A DNA stretch of 7,736 nucleotides from Phycisphaerae bacterium. GTDB lineage: Bacteria > Planctomycetota > Phycisphaerae > UBA1845 > Fen-1342. Shown here piece after piece: positions 1-5,210 of this stretch. Both the position numbers and the translations under genes were made by a program. The stretch is from positions 1-7,736 of the forward strand of contig JAFGRR010000351.1 in the NCBI GenBank assembly GCA_016935035.1, in the 5' to 3' direction. Positions within the stretch are counted from its first letter, which is position 1; every line of letters begins with the position of its first letter. The notes under the pieces are model-generated. The model had not been told where the DNA came from. It did no database searches and worked only from the letters and a program-made list of their open reading frames with translations.

Positions 1-1062
1 CTGAATACGTCCCTCGGCGTCACGCTCACCCGCCCACGCATCGTCGATGTTGACGTACTGATAGCCGTGATCCGCCAACCCGCTGGCGACCATCCAGTCC
101 GCCGCGATCCGGATCTTCGCATCGTCGATCGCGACGCCGAAAGCGTTCCAGGAGTTCCAGCCCAGCGGCGGCGTCAGGGCGAGTGCGTCATCGCCGCCGA
201 CGATCTTCAGCACACGCGTCGCCGCACCGCTCGGCCCCTGCACTGTCAGCTCGACGTCCGTGCTGCCGGCCGCTTGCAGAGTGCCGCTGATGATCCCCGT
301 CTGTGAGTCCAGTTGCAGCCCCGCAGGCAGGTTGCTGGCCGAGAACGTCAACGGCCGCGCGCCGGTCGCCGGAATGCGGTACAGGAACGGATTCCCCGGC
401 GTCGCCCCGGTGATGGCTGGGCCGTTGATTGACGGTTCATCGGACATGCCCTTCGCGATGGGCATTGTGACATCTGGTAGCGGCGCGATGATGCGCGGCT
501 CGTGCCGAGCATCGGGCTTCATTACCAACAGTGCCCCGGCCCAATCGGCGTGGTCGAAGTTGATGTCGTCACCGCCGTCTTCAAGCAGGAGTTCCATCAT
601 CCGCGCGCCGGTGAGGTCGATATCGACACGCTGCGTGTCACCGCCGCCACGTAGCACGGCCGACTCGAAGACGGTCTCGCCATCGATGTCCACAATAAAC
701 TGGACGGAGCCGCGCTGCTCGACCTCATCATCGACACCGGCAATGGCGTGGAAAGAAAGCGCCTCACCGCCCAGATCGACGCGGATGACGCCGGTGGCGT
801 GCGTGCCGACACCGCGTGGATAGACGACGCCGCGCAGCGACAGCAGGTTGCCATCGACGCTGCGGCCAACCTGGGGCGTGCCCCAATCCTGCTCGACGCT
901 TTGCAGGTCGAGGGAGTCGAGCCAGACGGCGTGTTCCGGTGCCGCGTCACGCGTCAGGTCGAGCCCTTCGCCGCGCTGCTGCGGCGCGCGGCAAGCGGTC
1001 AGCGTCAGGAGCGTGCAGCAGGCGAATGCGAGATGGAAGCGGCGGTGCGACGCGAATCTCAT
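1..1062 (-). CDS. NPCBM / Ig-like / GH27 (alpha-galactosidase family) lipoprotein, 3' end outside window
   Basis: Open frame of 354 codons from ATG at 1062 to the left edge, with no stop, so the protein is partial at its C-terminus. A GGAG Shine-Dalgarno (1072-1075) sits 9 nt before the ATG. Residues 1-24 form a lipoprotein signal: basic start, hydrophobic stretch, then lipobox LTAC with Cys24. Residues about 42-185 resemble an NPCBM carbohydrate-binding module (WLDSLD, GVGTHA, FHAIAGVDDE, DINFDHADWA). Residues about 218-288 look like a He_PIG-type Ig-like segment (ATPGNPFLYRIPATG, LPAGLQLD, GIISGTL). From about 297 the GH27 N-terminus starts: TPPLGWNSWNAFG (297-309) and YVNIDDAW (336-343), where many family members have IDDCW. 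The catalytic nucleophile and acid/base lie beyond the window, so activity cannot be judged. Likely role: a membrane-anchored exo-glycosidase releasing alpha-galactose (or alpha-GalNAc) from polysaccharides outside the inner membrane. Family is well supported; substrate is an inference. Confidence 0.88.
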   Translation of the reverse strand, partial: MRFASHRRFHLAFACCTLLTLTACRAPQQRGEGLDLTRDAAPEHAVWLDSLDLQSVEQDWGTPQVGRSVDGNLLSLRGVVYPRGVGTHATGVIRVDLGGEALSFHAIAGVDDEVEQRGSVQFIVDIDGETVFESAVLRGGGDTQRVDIDLTGARMMELLLEDGGDDINFDHADWAGALLVMKPDARHEPRIIAPLPDVTMPIAKGMSDEPSINGPAITGATPGNPFLYRIPATGARPLTFSASNLPAGLQLDSQTGIISGTLQAAGSTDVELTVQGPSGAATRVLKIVGGDDALALTPPLGWNSWNAFGVAIDDAKIRIAADWMVASGLADHGYQYVNIDDAWAGERDAEGRIQ

Positions 1063-1130
1063 CGTGCGAGTCTCCACTGATATGTTGTGTGGCGGCGATC
1101 AGAGTCCCAATAAGCGTGCGGACCCGCAAT

Positions 1131-1162
1131 CAGAGCCCGAGCGGAAGCGAGCGGGCACATTG
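1131..1162 (+). repeat. Intergenic hairpin repeat, copy A
   Basis: The core is AGAGCCCGAGCGGAAGCGAG followed by CGGGC. It can pair GCCCG with CGGGC outside and GC with GC inside, leaving a GGAA loop of GNRA type. The copy lies in the 5' region of the GH27 gene and points opposite to copies B and C. Its right flank (CACATTG) corresponds to the flank of the other copies. Function unknown; such GAGCCCGAGCG elements are, from general knowledge, common between genes in planctomycete genomes. Confidence 0.65.
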
Positions 1163-1240
1163 TCGTTAGTCCAAAGTGACGGATAGCAGACTGAAGACCC
1201 GCCGGACGCAGTCTTTGTAGTTCACCTCGTCCCTTCTCTA

Positions 1241-1269
1241 ATATGCCCCTCGCTGCCGCTCAGGCTCTG
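1241..1269 (-). repeat. Intergenic hairpin repeat, copy B
   Basis: Read on the minus strand this is CAGAGCCTGAGCGGCAGCGA followed by GGGGCATAT. It aligns over its full length with copy A, including the flanking CATAT/CACAT. The inner GC-GGCA-GC hairpin is kept and the outer GCCT/GGGC arm pairs with one G-T wobble, so the structure is held while the bases differ. Confidence 0.65.
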
Positions 1270-1297
1270 TTACTGCGACCATGCATAGTCGCGCGTC

Positions 1298-1316
1298 CTG
1301 AACCCTGAAAACTGAA
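1298..1316 (+). repeat. Three CTGAA units with 7-base period
   Basis: CTGAA occurs at 1298-1302, 1305-1309 and 1312-1316, exactly 7 bases apart (CTGAACC, CTGAAAA, CTGAACG). It lies between hairpin-repeat copies B and C. It looks like the decayed remains of a heptamer tandem repeat; no function is evident. Confidence 0.5.
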
Positions 1317-1361
1317 CGCCAATAGTCCCCGTGCTTTCGCTCAGGCTCCGTTTGGGCGTTC
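1314..1361 (-). terminator. Inverted repeat enclosing copy C; possible 3' end of aminotransferase mRNA
   Basis: GAACGCC (1314-1320) and GGCGTTC (1355-1361) are a perfect 7-bp inverted repeat starting 2 nt after the aminotransferase stop. In the minus-strand transcript the stem encloses the copy C hairpin and is followed by AGTTTTC. That is compatible with a weak intrinsic terminator or a 3' stability element, but the loop is large and the T tract short. Confidence 0.4.
1321..1350 (-). repeat. Intergenic hairpin repeat, copy C
   Basis: Minus strand reads CGGAGCCTGAGCGAAAGCAC followed by GGGGACTATT. It is the most diverged copy but keeps the GC-GAAA-GC core, a canonical GNRA tetraloop. It lies 13 nt beyond the aminotransferase stop codon, in the same orientation as copy B. 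Confidence 0.6.
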
Positions 1362-1363
1362 TG

Positions 1364-2509
1364 TTATTTCATGCGTTCGGCGAAGACCTTCTGGGCCGCG
1401 GTGACGCCGGCACCGAGGTTGAACTTGTGGCCGAGCGTGTACAGCACCTGTTCCAGGGCGGCGATCGCGAGGATGGTGTCCATCTCGTCAACGTAGCCCA
1501 TGTGGCCGATGCGGAAGATCTTGCCCTTCAGATGGTCCTGCCCGCCGGCGGACTGAATGCCGAAGCGACTCTGCAAGCCGTTGCGGATGTCGGGCACCTT
1601 GATGCCTTCGGGGCACGAGAACGCGGTGACCGAGTCGGACGGCCGCTTCGAGAAGACCTTCAGGTTGATGGCCTCGCCGGCCGCGCGGGTCGCCGCCGCC
1701 ATGCTCGCGACGCGCTTCCACACCGCTTCCATGCCGTCCTCGAGCAGAATGTCGAGCGCCTTGTTCAGGCCGCGAATCAGCAGGTGAGCGGGCGTGAACG
1801 GCGTGTCGTTCTTCTCCGCCGACTTGCGCGCGCTGATCAGGTTCAGGTAGTAAGCGTGCTGCTTCTTGTTCGATTCGATTACCTTCCAGGCCCGATCGCT
1901 GACCGATACGAAGCCCAACCCCGGCGGCAGCATGAGCGATTTTTGCGCCCCGGTGATTACTACATCAACGCCCCAAGCATCCGGCTTGAGCGGCAAGGCA
2001 CCGGCGGACGTGATGCAATCGGCGATGAGCAGCTTGCCCGCGGCGTTCGTGATTTGGCCGATCGCTTCGAGGTCACAAAGCGTCCCCGTCGATGTCTCAC
2101 TGTGCGTGAGCATGACCACCGTGATGGCTGGGTCCTTCTTGAGGTAGTCGGCGATGACCTTCGGATCAATGGCGGTGCCCCACTCGATCTCGTGACGGAT
2201 CACGTCAAAGCCGTACTGCTCGGCGATCTCGCCCCAGCGCTGACCGAATTTGCCACCCTCGATCGTGAGCATCTTCGAGCCGGGCGGGTTGCAGGCGACG
2301 ATGGCGGCCTCGGCGGCTGCGGTGCCGGAACCCGTAATCACGAGCACCTCGTTCTTGGTCTGCACGACCTCGCGGAGCTTCTCGCGAACCTGTTTCATGA
2401 AGCCTTTGAACCAATCCGTCCGATGGTGCTCAAACGGACGCGCCATTTCCAACAGGACTTCCTCGGGAACGGCACATGGACCAGGCGTATACAGGCGAAT
2501 CTTCTTCAT
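1364..2509 (-). CDS. Class V PLP aminotransferase, alanine/serine-glyoxylate type
   Basis: A 381-residue protein of the alanine-glyoxylate / serine-pyruvate aminotransferase group (fold type I, PLP-dependent), a usual length for the family. Visible landmarks: N-terminal LYTPGPCAVPEEV (6-18), cofactor phosphate loop TGSGTAAAEA (59-68), THSETSTG (135-142), Asp164 in ADCITSAG for the pyridine nitrogen, the PLP Schiff-base Lys190 in TGAQKSLMLPPG, and Arg333 in FRIGHMGYVDEMD for the substrate carboxylate. It should move an amino group from alanine or serine to glyoxylate, or act on a related amino acid pair; the exact substrate cannot be read from sequence. ATG 2509 was chosen over the in-frame ATG 2548 because homologous sequence begins at once after it and a good Shine-Dalgarno precedes it; the 13 extra residues from 2548 look like translated leader. 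Cytoplasmic. It reads away from the EIIA gene and towards the GH27 gene, 301 bases further on, so co-transcription with the latter is doubtful. Confidence 0.93.
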   Translation of the reverse strand: MKKIRLYTPGPCAVPEEVLLEMARPFEHHRTDWFKGFMKQVREKLREVVQTKNEVLVITGSGTAAAEAAIVACNPPGSKMLTIEGGKFGQRWGEIAEQYGFDVIRHEIEWGTAIDPKVIADYLKKDPAITVVMLTHSETSTGTLCDLEAIGQITNAAGKLLIADCITSAGALPLKPDAWGVDVVITGAQKSLMLPPGLGFVSVSDRAWKVIESNKKQHAYYLNLISARKSAEKNDTPFTPAHLLIRGLNKALDILLEDGMEAVWKRVASMAAATRAAGEAINLKVFSKRPSDSVTAFSCPEGIKVPDIRNGLQSRFGIQSAGGQDHLKGKIFRIGHMGYVDEMDTILAIAALEQVLYTLGHKFNLGAGVTAAQKVFAERMK

Positions 2510-2515
2510 GGTGAC

Positions 2516-2521
2516 CACCTC
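2516..2521 (-). promoter_or_regulatory. Shine-Dalgarno deciding the aminotransferase start
   Basis: GAGGTG on the minus strand, six bases before ATG 2509. It matches the anti-Shine-Dalgarno of 16S rRNA and would lie inside the coding frame if the start were at 2548, which favours the shorter protein. Confidence 0.6.
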
Positions 2522-2553
2522 AAGGACCGCGGCCGACGTAATCCGCACAGCCC

Positions 2554-2574
2554 GTCGCCTTGGGCGACAAGGCG
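2554..2574 (-). promoter_or_regulatory. Two overlapping alternative hairpins in aminotransferase leader
   Basis: CGCCTTG (2556-2562) pairs with CAAGGCG (2568-2574) around a 5-base loop. GTCGCC (2554-2559) pairs with GGCGAC (2563-2568) around a 3-base loop. Both stems are perfect and they share bases, so only one can form at a time. The element lies about 45 bases before ATG 2509. It could be an operator palindrome in DNA or an RNA structure; chance in GC-rich DNA is possible. Confidence 0.35.
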
Positions 2575-2641
2575 TTCGCCTCCATGGCGGACGGCGGATT
2601 CACCGGCGTTATCGACGCTCTACGTTCGCCACGATCGGTTG

Positions 2642-2670
2642 ACATTGCCTCCGCGGCGGACTCCTGACAA
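2642..2670 (-). promoter_or_regulatory. Candidate sigma-70 type promoter for the aminotransferase
   Basis: On the minus strand TTGTCA (2670-2665) is followed after 17 bp by CAATGT (2647-2642). The -35 matches five of six consensus bases, the -10 is poor. A better-looking -10, TATGAT at 2688-2683, has no clear -35. Either would leave a leader of more than 100 bases that contains the hairpin pair. Confidence 0.22.
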
Positions 2671-2826
2671 CTGAATTCGGGCATCATAGCCTCGGACCGA
2701 ATCCGTGGCGAGTCGGCAACCGCCGGCCCCCGCGAACGCCACTATCGGCCCATCTGCCGGGGTGTATCCCCGGGGAATAGCATGGTGCCGGCCGGAACGA
2801 GGATCAACATGGCCGCGCGGCATGGG

Positions 2827-2855
2827 TGGCAAAGACTCGACCAGTGTGGTAGGCT
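2827..2855 (+). promoter_or_regulatory. Candidate extended -10 promoter of the EIIA gene
   Basis: TGGCAA (2827-2832), a 17-bp spacer, then TAGGCT (2850-2855) preceded directly by TGG, which fits an extended -10 (TGn). Transcription would start near 2862, giving a leader of about 27 bases. The same pattern recurs at 5082-5110, which raises its credibility. Confidence 0.42.
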
Positions 2856-2888
2856 GGTGATTTCCAGTATCAAGGCAAGGAATGAAGG

Positions 2889-3359
2889 ATGAATTTGGCC
2901 AAGCTCATTACAGCCGACCGCATTCGAGTGCCACTCGAATCGACGGAGAAGATCGGGGTCATCACCGAACTAATCGACGTGCTCGCACAAACCAACGGTC
3001 TGATTGACCGGGACATAGCGCTTGAGGCCGTGCTGAAACGCGAGGCGGAGCGCACCACCGGCATCGGCTATGGTTTGGCGATCCCCCACGGCAAGAGTGA
3101 CGGGTGCAAAAGCCTGGTCATGGCGGCCGGCAAGCCCCGCGACCCGGTCGATTTCCAGAGCCTCGACGGCCGGCCCGTCACGTTCGTCGTGCTGCTCGTC
3201 AGCCCGCCTGACCAGACCGGCCCGCACATTCAGGCCCTGGCCAAGATCAGTCGGCTGATGAACATCGACGAGTTTCGGGCGGCGGTGGCGGCCGCGACCA
3301 CCTCTGAAGCACTGTTCGAGGCGATCTCTTCCTACGACACAACCGACTCGGTGTTATAG
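2889..3359 (+). CDS. Stand-alone PTS EIIA protein, fructose/Ntr type
   Basis: A 156-residue single-domain protein, the usual size for PtsN-like EIIA (PTS EIIA type-2). The phosphorylation-site His67 is in GIGYGLAIPHGKSDG (58-72). Other family marks are the early Leu-rich helix with 'EKIGVITELIDVLAQTNGLID' cut across 20-40, KREAERTTGIG (50-60), VTFVVLLVSPPD (97-108) and a second conserved His113 in GPHIQALAKISRLM. In the family, phospho-HPr passes phosphate to this His; when no EIIB/EIIC partner is present the protein usually serves as a metabolic sensor rather than in sugar uptake. No transporter, HPr or EI gene is seen here. An AAGGA Shine-Dalgarno (2877-2881) lies 7 nt before the ATG. The next gene, a PP2C-type phosphatase, follows after 197 bases on the same strand, which hints at a signalling role. 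It is not called ptsN because the usual rpoN/hpf neighbours are not in view. Confidence 0.9.
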   Translation: MNLAKLITADRIRVPLESTEKIGVITELIDVLAQTNGLIDRDIALEAVLKREAERTTGIGYGLAIPHGKSDGCKSLVMAAGKPRDPVDFQSLDGRPVTFVVLLVSPPDQTGPHIQALAKISRLMNIDEFRAAVAAATTSEALFEAISSYDTTDSVL

Positions 3360-3370
3360 GGCCCCGCGCC

Positions 3371-3388
3371 CCCAGGCGGCGTCCTGGG
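3371..3388 (+). terminator. Hairpin after EIIA gene, possible terminator
   Basis: CCCAGG (3371-3376), loop CGGCGT, CCTGGG (3383-3388), 11 bases past the EIIA stop codon. The stem is perfect but short and no T run follows, so it is at best a weak terminator or a 3'-end stabiliser. Confidence 0.3.
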
Positions 3389-3556
3389 CCCATCCCGCGT
3401 TGCCGCCGGCCCGAGACCGCTGCCAACCGTGCTTGGGGCAAGTCTCCCGTTTCTCGGACCGCCCCTCGGCAATGAGAAGTCCACTTGGAAACGAGCCGAT
3501 GAAACCTAATGGCGAGGGCAGCGGCCCCGACAAAGACTCGTGACCAGGCTGGAACC

Positions 3557-4984
3557 ATGAGCATGGCGCATCCACAAGTCCAGGTCATTCTAGGCGGCGA
3601 GGAAATTCCGCCGGCCCTCGAACGGGCCCTCGCGCGAGCCGGCGCCGCCACCAGCTTTCGACCACTCTCTGACGCATTGAACGCCGGCGTGGCGACCTCC
3701 GCCGACGCCGTCATCATTGTTGCCCCAGAAGACATGCGACCGGTCGCCGACCGCCTGCGGCTGCTGCTCGAACGCCTGGCGACCAACCCCCGCGCCACGC
3801 TCGTTCTCAAGCCGCATGGTGAGATCACCGGCCGGCTCAAGCACCCCCCGATATTGCCCGTCATGTTCGTCAGTGGTCTTGATGAGGATGACCTGACCAG
3901 TCGGATTCACACGATGGTCGCGATGCGGCCGTCGCTGTCCGCATTGCATGGCGACCTCAAGCAGCGCGAGCACGGCGAACAGAGCATTGCCGAACGCTAT
4001 GCCGCCCAGTTACGCCTCGCAAGCCGCGTGCAACGTGAGCTGATGCCGCAGATGCTCCCGCAGATCGGCCCGTTCAGCTTCACAACCCTGTTCCGCCCGG
4101 TTGACTTCGTCTCCGGCGACATTTACGACGTTCAACGCCTGGATGACGAGCACGTCGGCGTCGCGCTGGCTGACGCCGCCGGTCACGGCATTCCAGCCGC
4201 CCTGCTGACCGTCTTCCTCAAACGTGCCCTGCGTGGCCAGACGGCCAGCGCCGGGGAGACCGCGGTACATCAGCCGGACCAGGTGCTGCGGCGCCTGAAT
4301 GCCGACGTGATCGAAGCGCGGATTTCGGAATGTCGCTTTGTGGCGGTGACCTACGCGCTGTTAAACACGCGAACACGCGAAGTGGCGATTGCCCGCGCGG
4401 GGGCGCCGTTTCCGATTCTCCACCGCGCCGATGGCCAGACCACCCTCATTCGCCCGCGCGGCACGGTGGTGGGTGTGATGCCCGACACCACGTTCGAAGT
4501 GGTTCATCACACGCTCGGTCCGGGTGACACGCTATTTCTGTACAGCGACGGGCTTGAGACGCTGCTGACCCCCGCCGTTTCGACCCGCGCACTCGCCGAG
4601 GCCTTTGGCCGCGCGGCCACCGCCATGCGAGCCAATGATCGGCGTACGCGACAGACCGGACGCCACGAGGCCAATATTCATGCCGGCGCCGGCGTATTCG
4701 AGACCGTCGATGCGACGGCGGTCGAGGATGACGAGGACATCAGCGCCCACGCGTTCGGGCAGCGCATGGTCGATTGCCTGGATATCCGCGACGGCGCGTC
4801 CGCGGAGGCCGGCGACGCTCCGCCCGCCAATAACGAGATCACCAGTACGCCCTGGTTCGCGTCTCTACAGACCAACGGGCCGCAGGTTGCGATGGATGAG
4901 CTCATCATGCGGCACGACGCCCTGCGCCGCATCGGCTACAACCTCGACGATCTGACCGTTCTGGCTATCAACAGCCAACCCTGA
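3557..4984 (+). CDS. RsbU/SpoIIE-type PP2C Ser/Thr phosphatase with degenerate receiver-like N-terminus
   Basis: A 475-residue protein. Residues about 6-125 have the alternating strand-helix pattern of a response-regulator receiver (VQVILGG, ADAVIIVAPED, ATLVLKPHG, ILPVMFVSGLDEDD), but the acidic pair and the phospho-acceptor Asp are missing. A helix (about 132-165, ending QRELMPQMLP) leads into a SpoIIE/PP2C domain. Metal-ligand motifs are all present: SGDIYD (Asp188, Asp191), LADAAGHG (Asp206), YSDGLE (Asp331), DDLTVLAI (Asp464/465). The family removes phosphate from Ser/Thr of STAS anti-anti-sigma factors; the partner is not in this window. Between YSDGLE and DDLT there are about 130 residues, longer than usual, including a polar acidic stretch (VEDDEDIS, 389-396). 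ATG 3557 was taken because GGA precedes it and the protein fold starts there; ATG 3509 (16 residues more) and ATG 3563 are alternatives. No transmembrane segment. Confidence 0.87.
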   Translation: MSMAHPQVQVILGGEEIPPALERALARAGAATSFRPLSDALNAGVATSADAVIIVAPEDMRPVADRLRLLLERLATNPRATLVLKPHGEITGRLKHPPILPVMFVSGLDEDDLTSRIHTMVAMRPSLSALHGDLKQREHGEQSIAERYAAQLRLASRVQRELMPQMLPQIGPFSFTTLFRPVDFVSGDIYDVQRLDDEHVGVALADAAGHGIPAALLTVFLKRALRGQTASAGETAVHQPDQVLRRLNADVIEARISECRFVAVTYALLNTRTREVAIARAGAPFPILHRADGQTTLIRPRGTVVGVMPDTTFEVVHHTLGPGDTLFLYSDGLETLLTPAVSTRALAEAFGRAATAMRANDRRTRQTGRHEANIHAGAGVFETVDATAVEDDEDISAHAFGQRMVDCLDIRDGASAEAGDAPPANNEITSTPWFASLQTNGPQVAMDELIMRHDALRRIGYNLDDLTVLAINSQP

Positions 4985-5081
4985 CGATTACGGCCTTCCA
5001 ATCGACCAAAACGACGTATCCGCCTCCCACGACCGCCACGCCGGTACAAATGTGAGGACTTGTGGCCCTGCGCACCGACGC

Positions 5082-5110
5082 TGGAAATGCGCACGCCCGG
5101 ATGGTAAGCT
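5082..5110 (+). promoter_or_regulatory. Candidate extended -10 promoter of the secreted-protein gene
   Basis: TGGAAA (5082-5087; four of six matches to TTGACA), 17-bp spacer, TAAGCT (5105-5110) preceded by TGG. Architecture and bases closely follow the candidate before the EIIA gene. The copy lies within the 226-base gap after the phosphatase gene and would give a leader of roughly 95 bases. TGCGCAC occurs twice, 19 bases apart (5069-5075 and 5088-5094), around the -35. Confidence 0.42.
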
Positions 5111-5196
5111 CGCCGCCTTTATCGGGGCACCGGAGCGGCACCGAGGTAATCAGGCAAGTGCAGTCGAATCACCCACGCGGGCGAAGAACCGCTGTC

Positions 5197-5203
5197 AGGA
5201 GGG
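5197..5203 (+). promoter_or_regulatory. Strong Shine-Dalgarno deciding the start at 5211
   Basis: AGGAGGG, seven bases before ATG 5211. The reading frame is open further up to ATG 5052, but only this start gives an N-terminal signal peptide and has a ribosome site; the upstream 53 codons would overlap the predicted promoter. Confidence 0.8.
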
Positions 5204-5210
5204 CGTGAGC

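Larger units (their letters stand above)
1063..1363. other. Intergenic spacer rich in short repeats, no gene
   Basis: Both flanking genes read on the minus strand. No convincing reading frame was found here. The space holds three copies of one hairpin repeat, a CTGAA heptamer run, a 7-bp inverted repeat around one copy, and a separate 6-bp inverted repeat (AGACTG 1188-1193, CAGTCT 1209-1214, 15-base loop). No good sigma-70 promoter for the GH27 gene was recognised; CATATC close to its Shine-Dalgarno lacks a partner -35 at the right distance. Confidence 0.7.
2510..2888. other. Divergent intergenic region, no gene
   Basis: This 379-base region separates the minus-strand aminotransferase from the plus-strand EIIA gene. 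Frames that cross it (for example a 70-codon minus frame at 2620-2832) show no family resemblance and biased, GC-driven composition. It contains an overlapping hairpin pair in the aminotransferase leader and promoter candidates on both strands. Confidence 0.65.

Noticed and set aside
260..823. Plus-strand frame of 187 codons, Ser/Pro-rich
   Set aside because: Antisense to the NPCBM/GH27 gene; low-complexity composition, no ribosome site or family signal.
1131..1350. Three spaced repeats as a CRISPR array
   Set aside because: Copies are diverged, differ in orientation and have unequal spacing; no cas gene is near.
2639..2644. Perfect TTGACA -35 box on the plus strand
   Set aside because: No acceptable -10 at 16-18 bp downstream, and it lies more than 240 bases before the EIIA start, which has a better candidate nearby.
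1331..2674. Plus-strand open frame of 447 codons, longer than the aminotransferase it overlaps
   Set aside because: It is antisense to a protein with every class V aminotransferase landmark. Its own translation shows no recognisable domain and is the kind of long frame that GC-rich codon bias produces on the opposite strand.
2827..2845. TGGCAA as part of a sigma-54 (-24/-12) promoter before EIIA
   Set aside because: No TTGC element follows at the required spacing; the extended -10 reading fits better.
3499..3543. Short frame MKPNGEGSGPDKDS ending 13 bases before the phosphatase start, as a possible leader peptide
   Set aside because: No clear ribosome site, no attenuator-like codon run and no paired hairpins; chance is the simplest reading.
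3247..3864. Minus-strand frame of 205 codons crossing the EIIA-phosphatase gap
   Set aside because: Overlaps two well-supported plus-strand genes and is Arg/Ser/Pro-rich, typical of a shadow frame.
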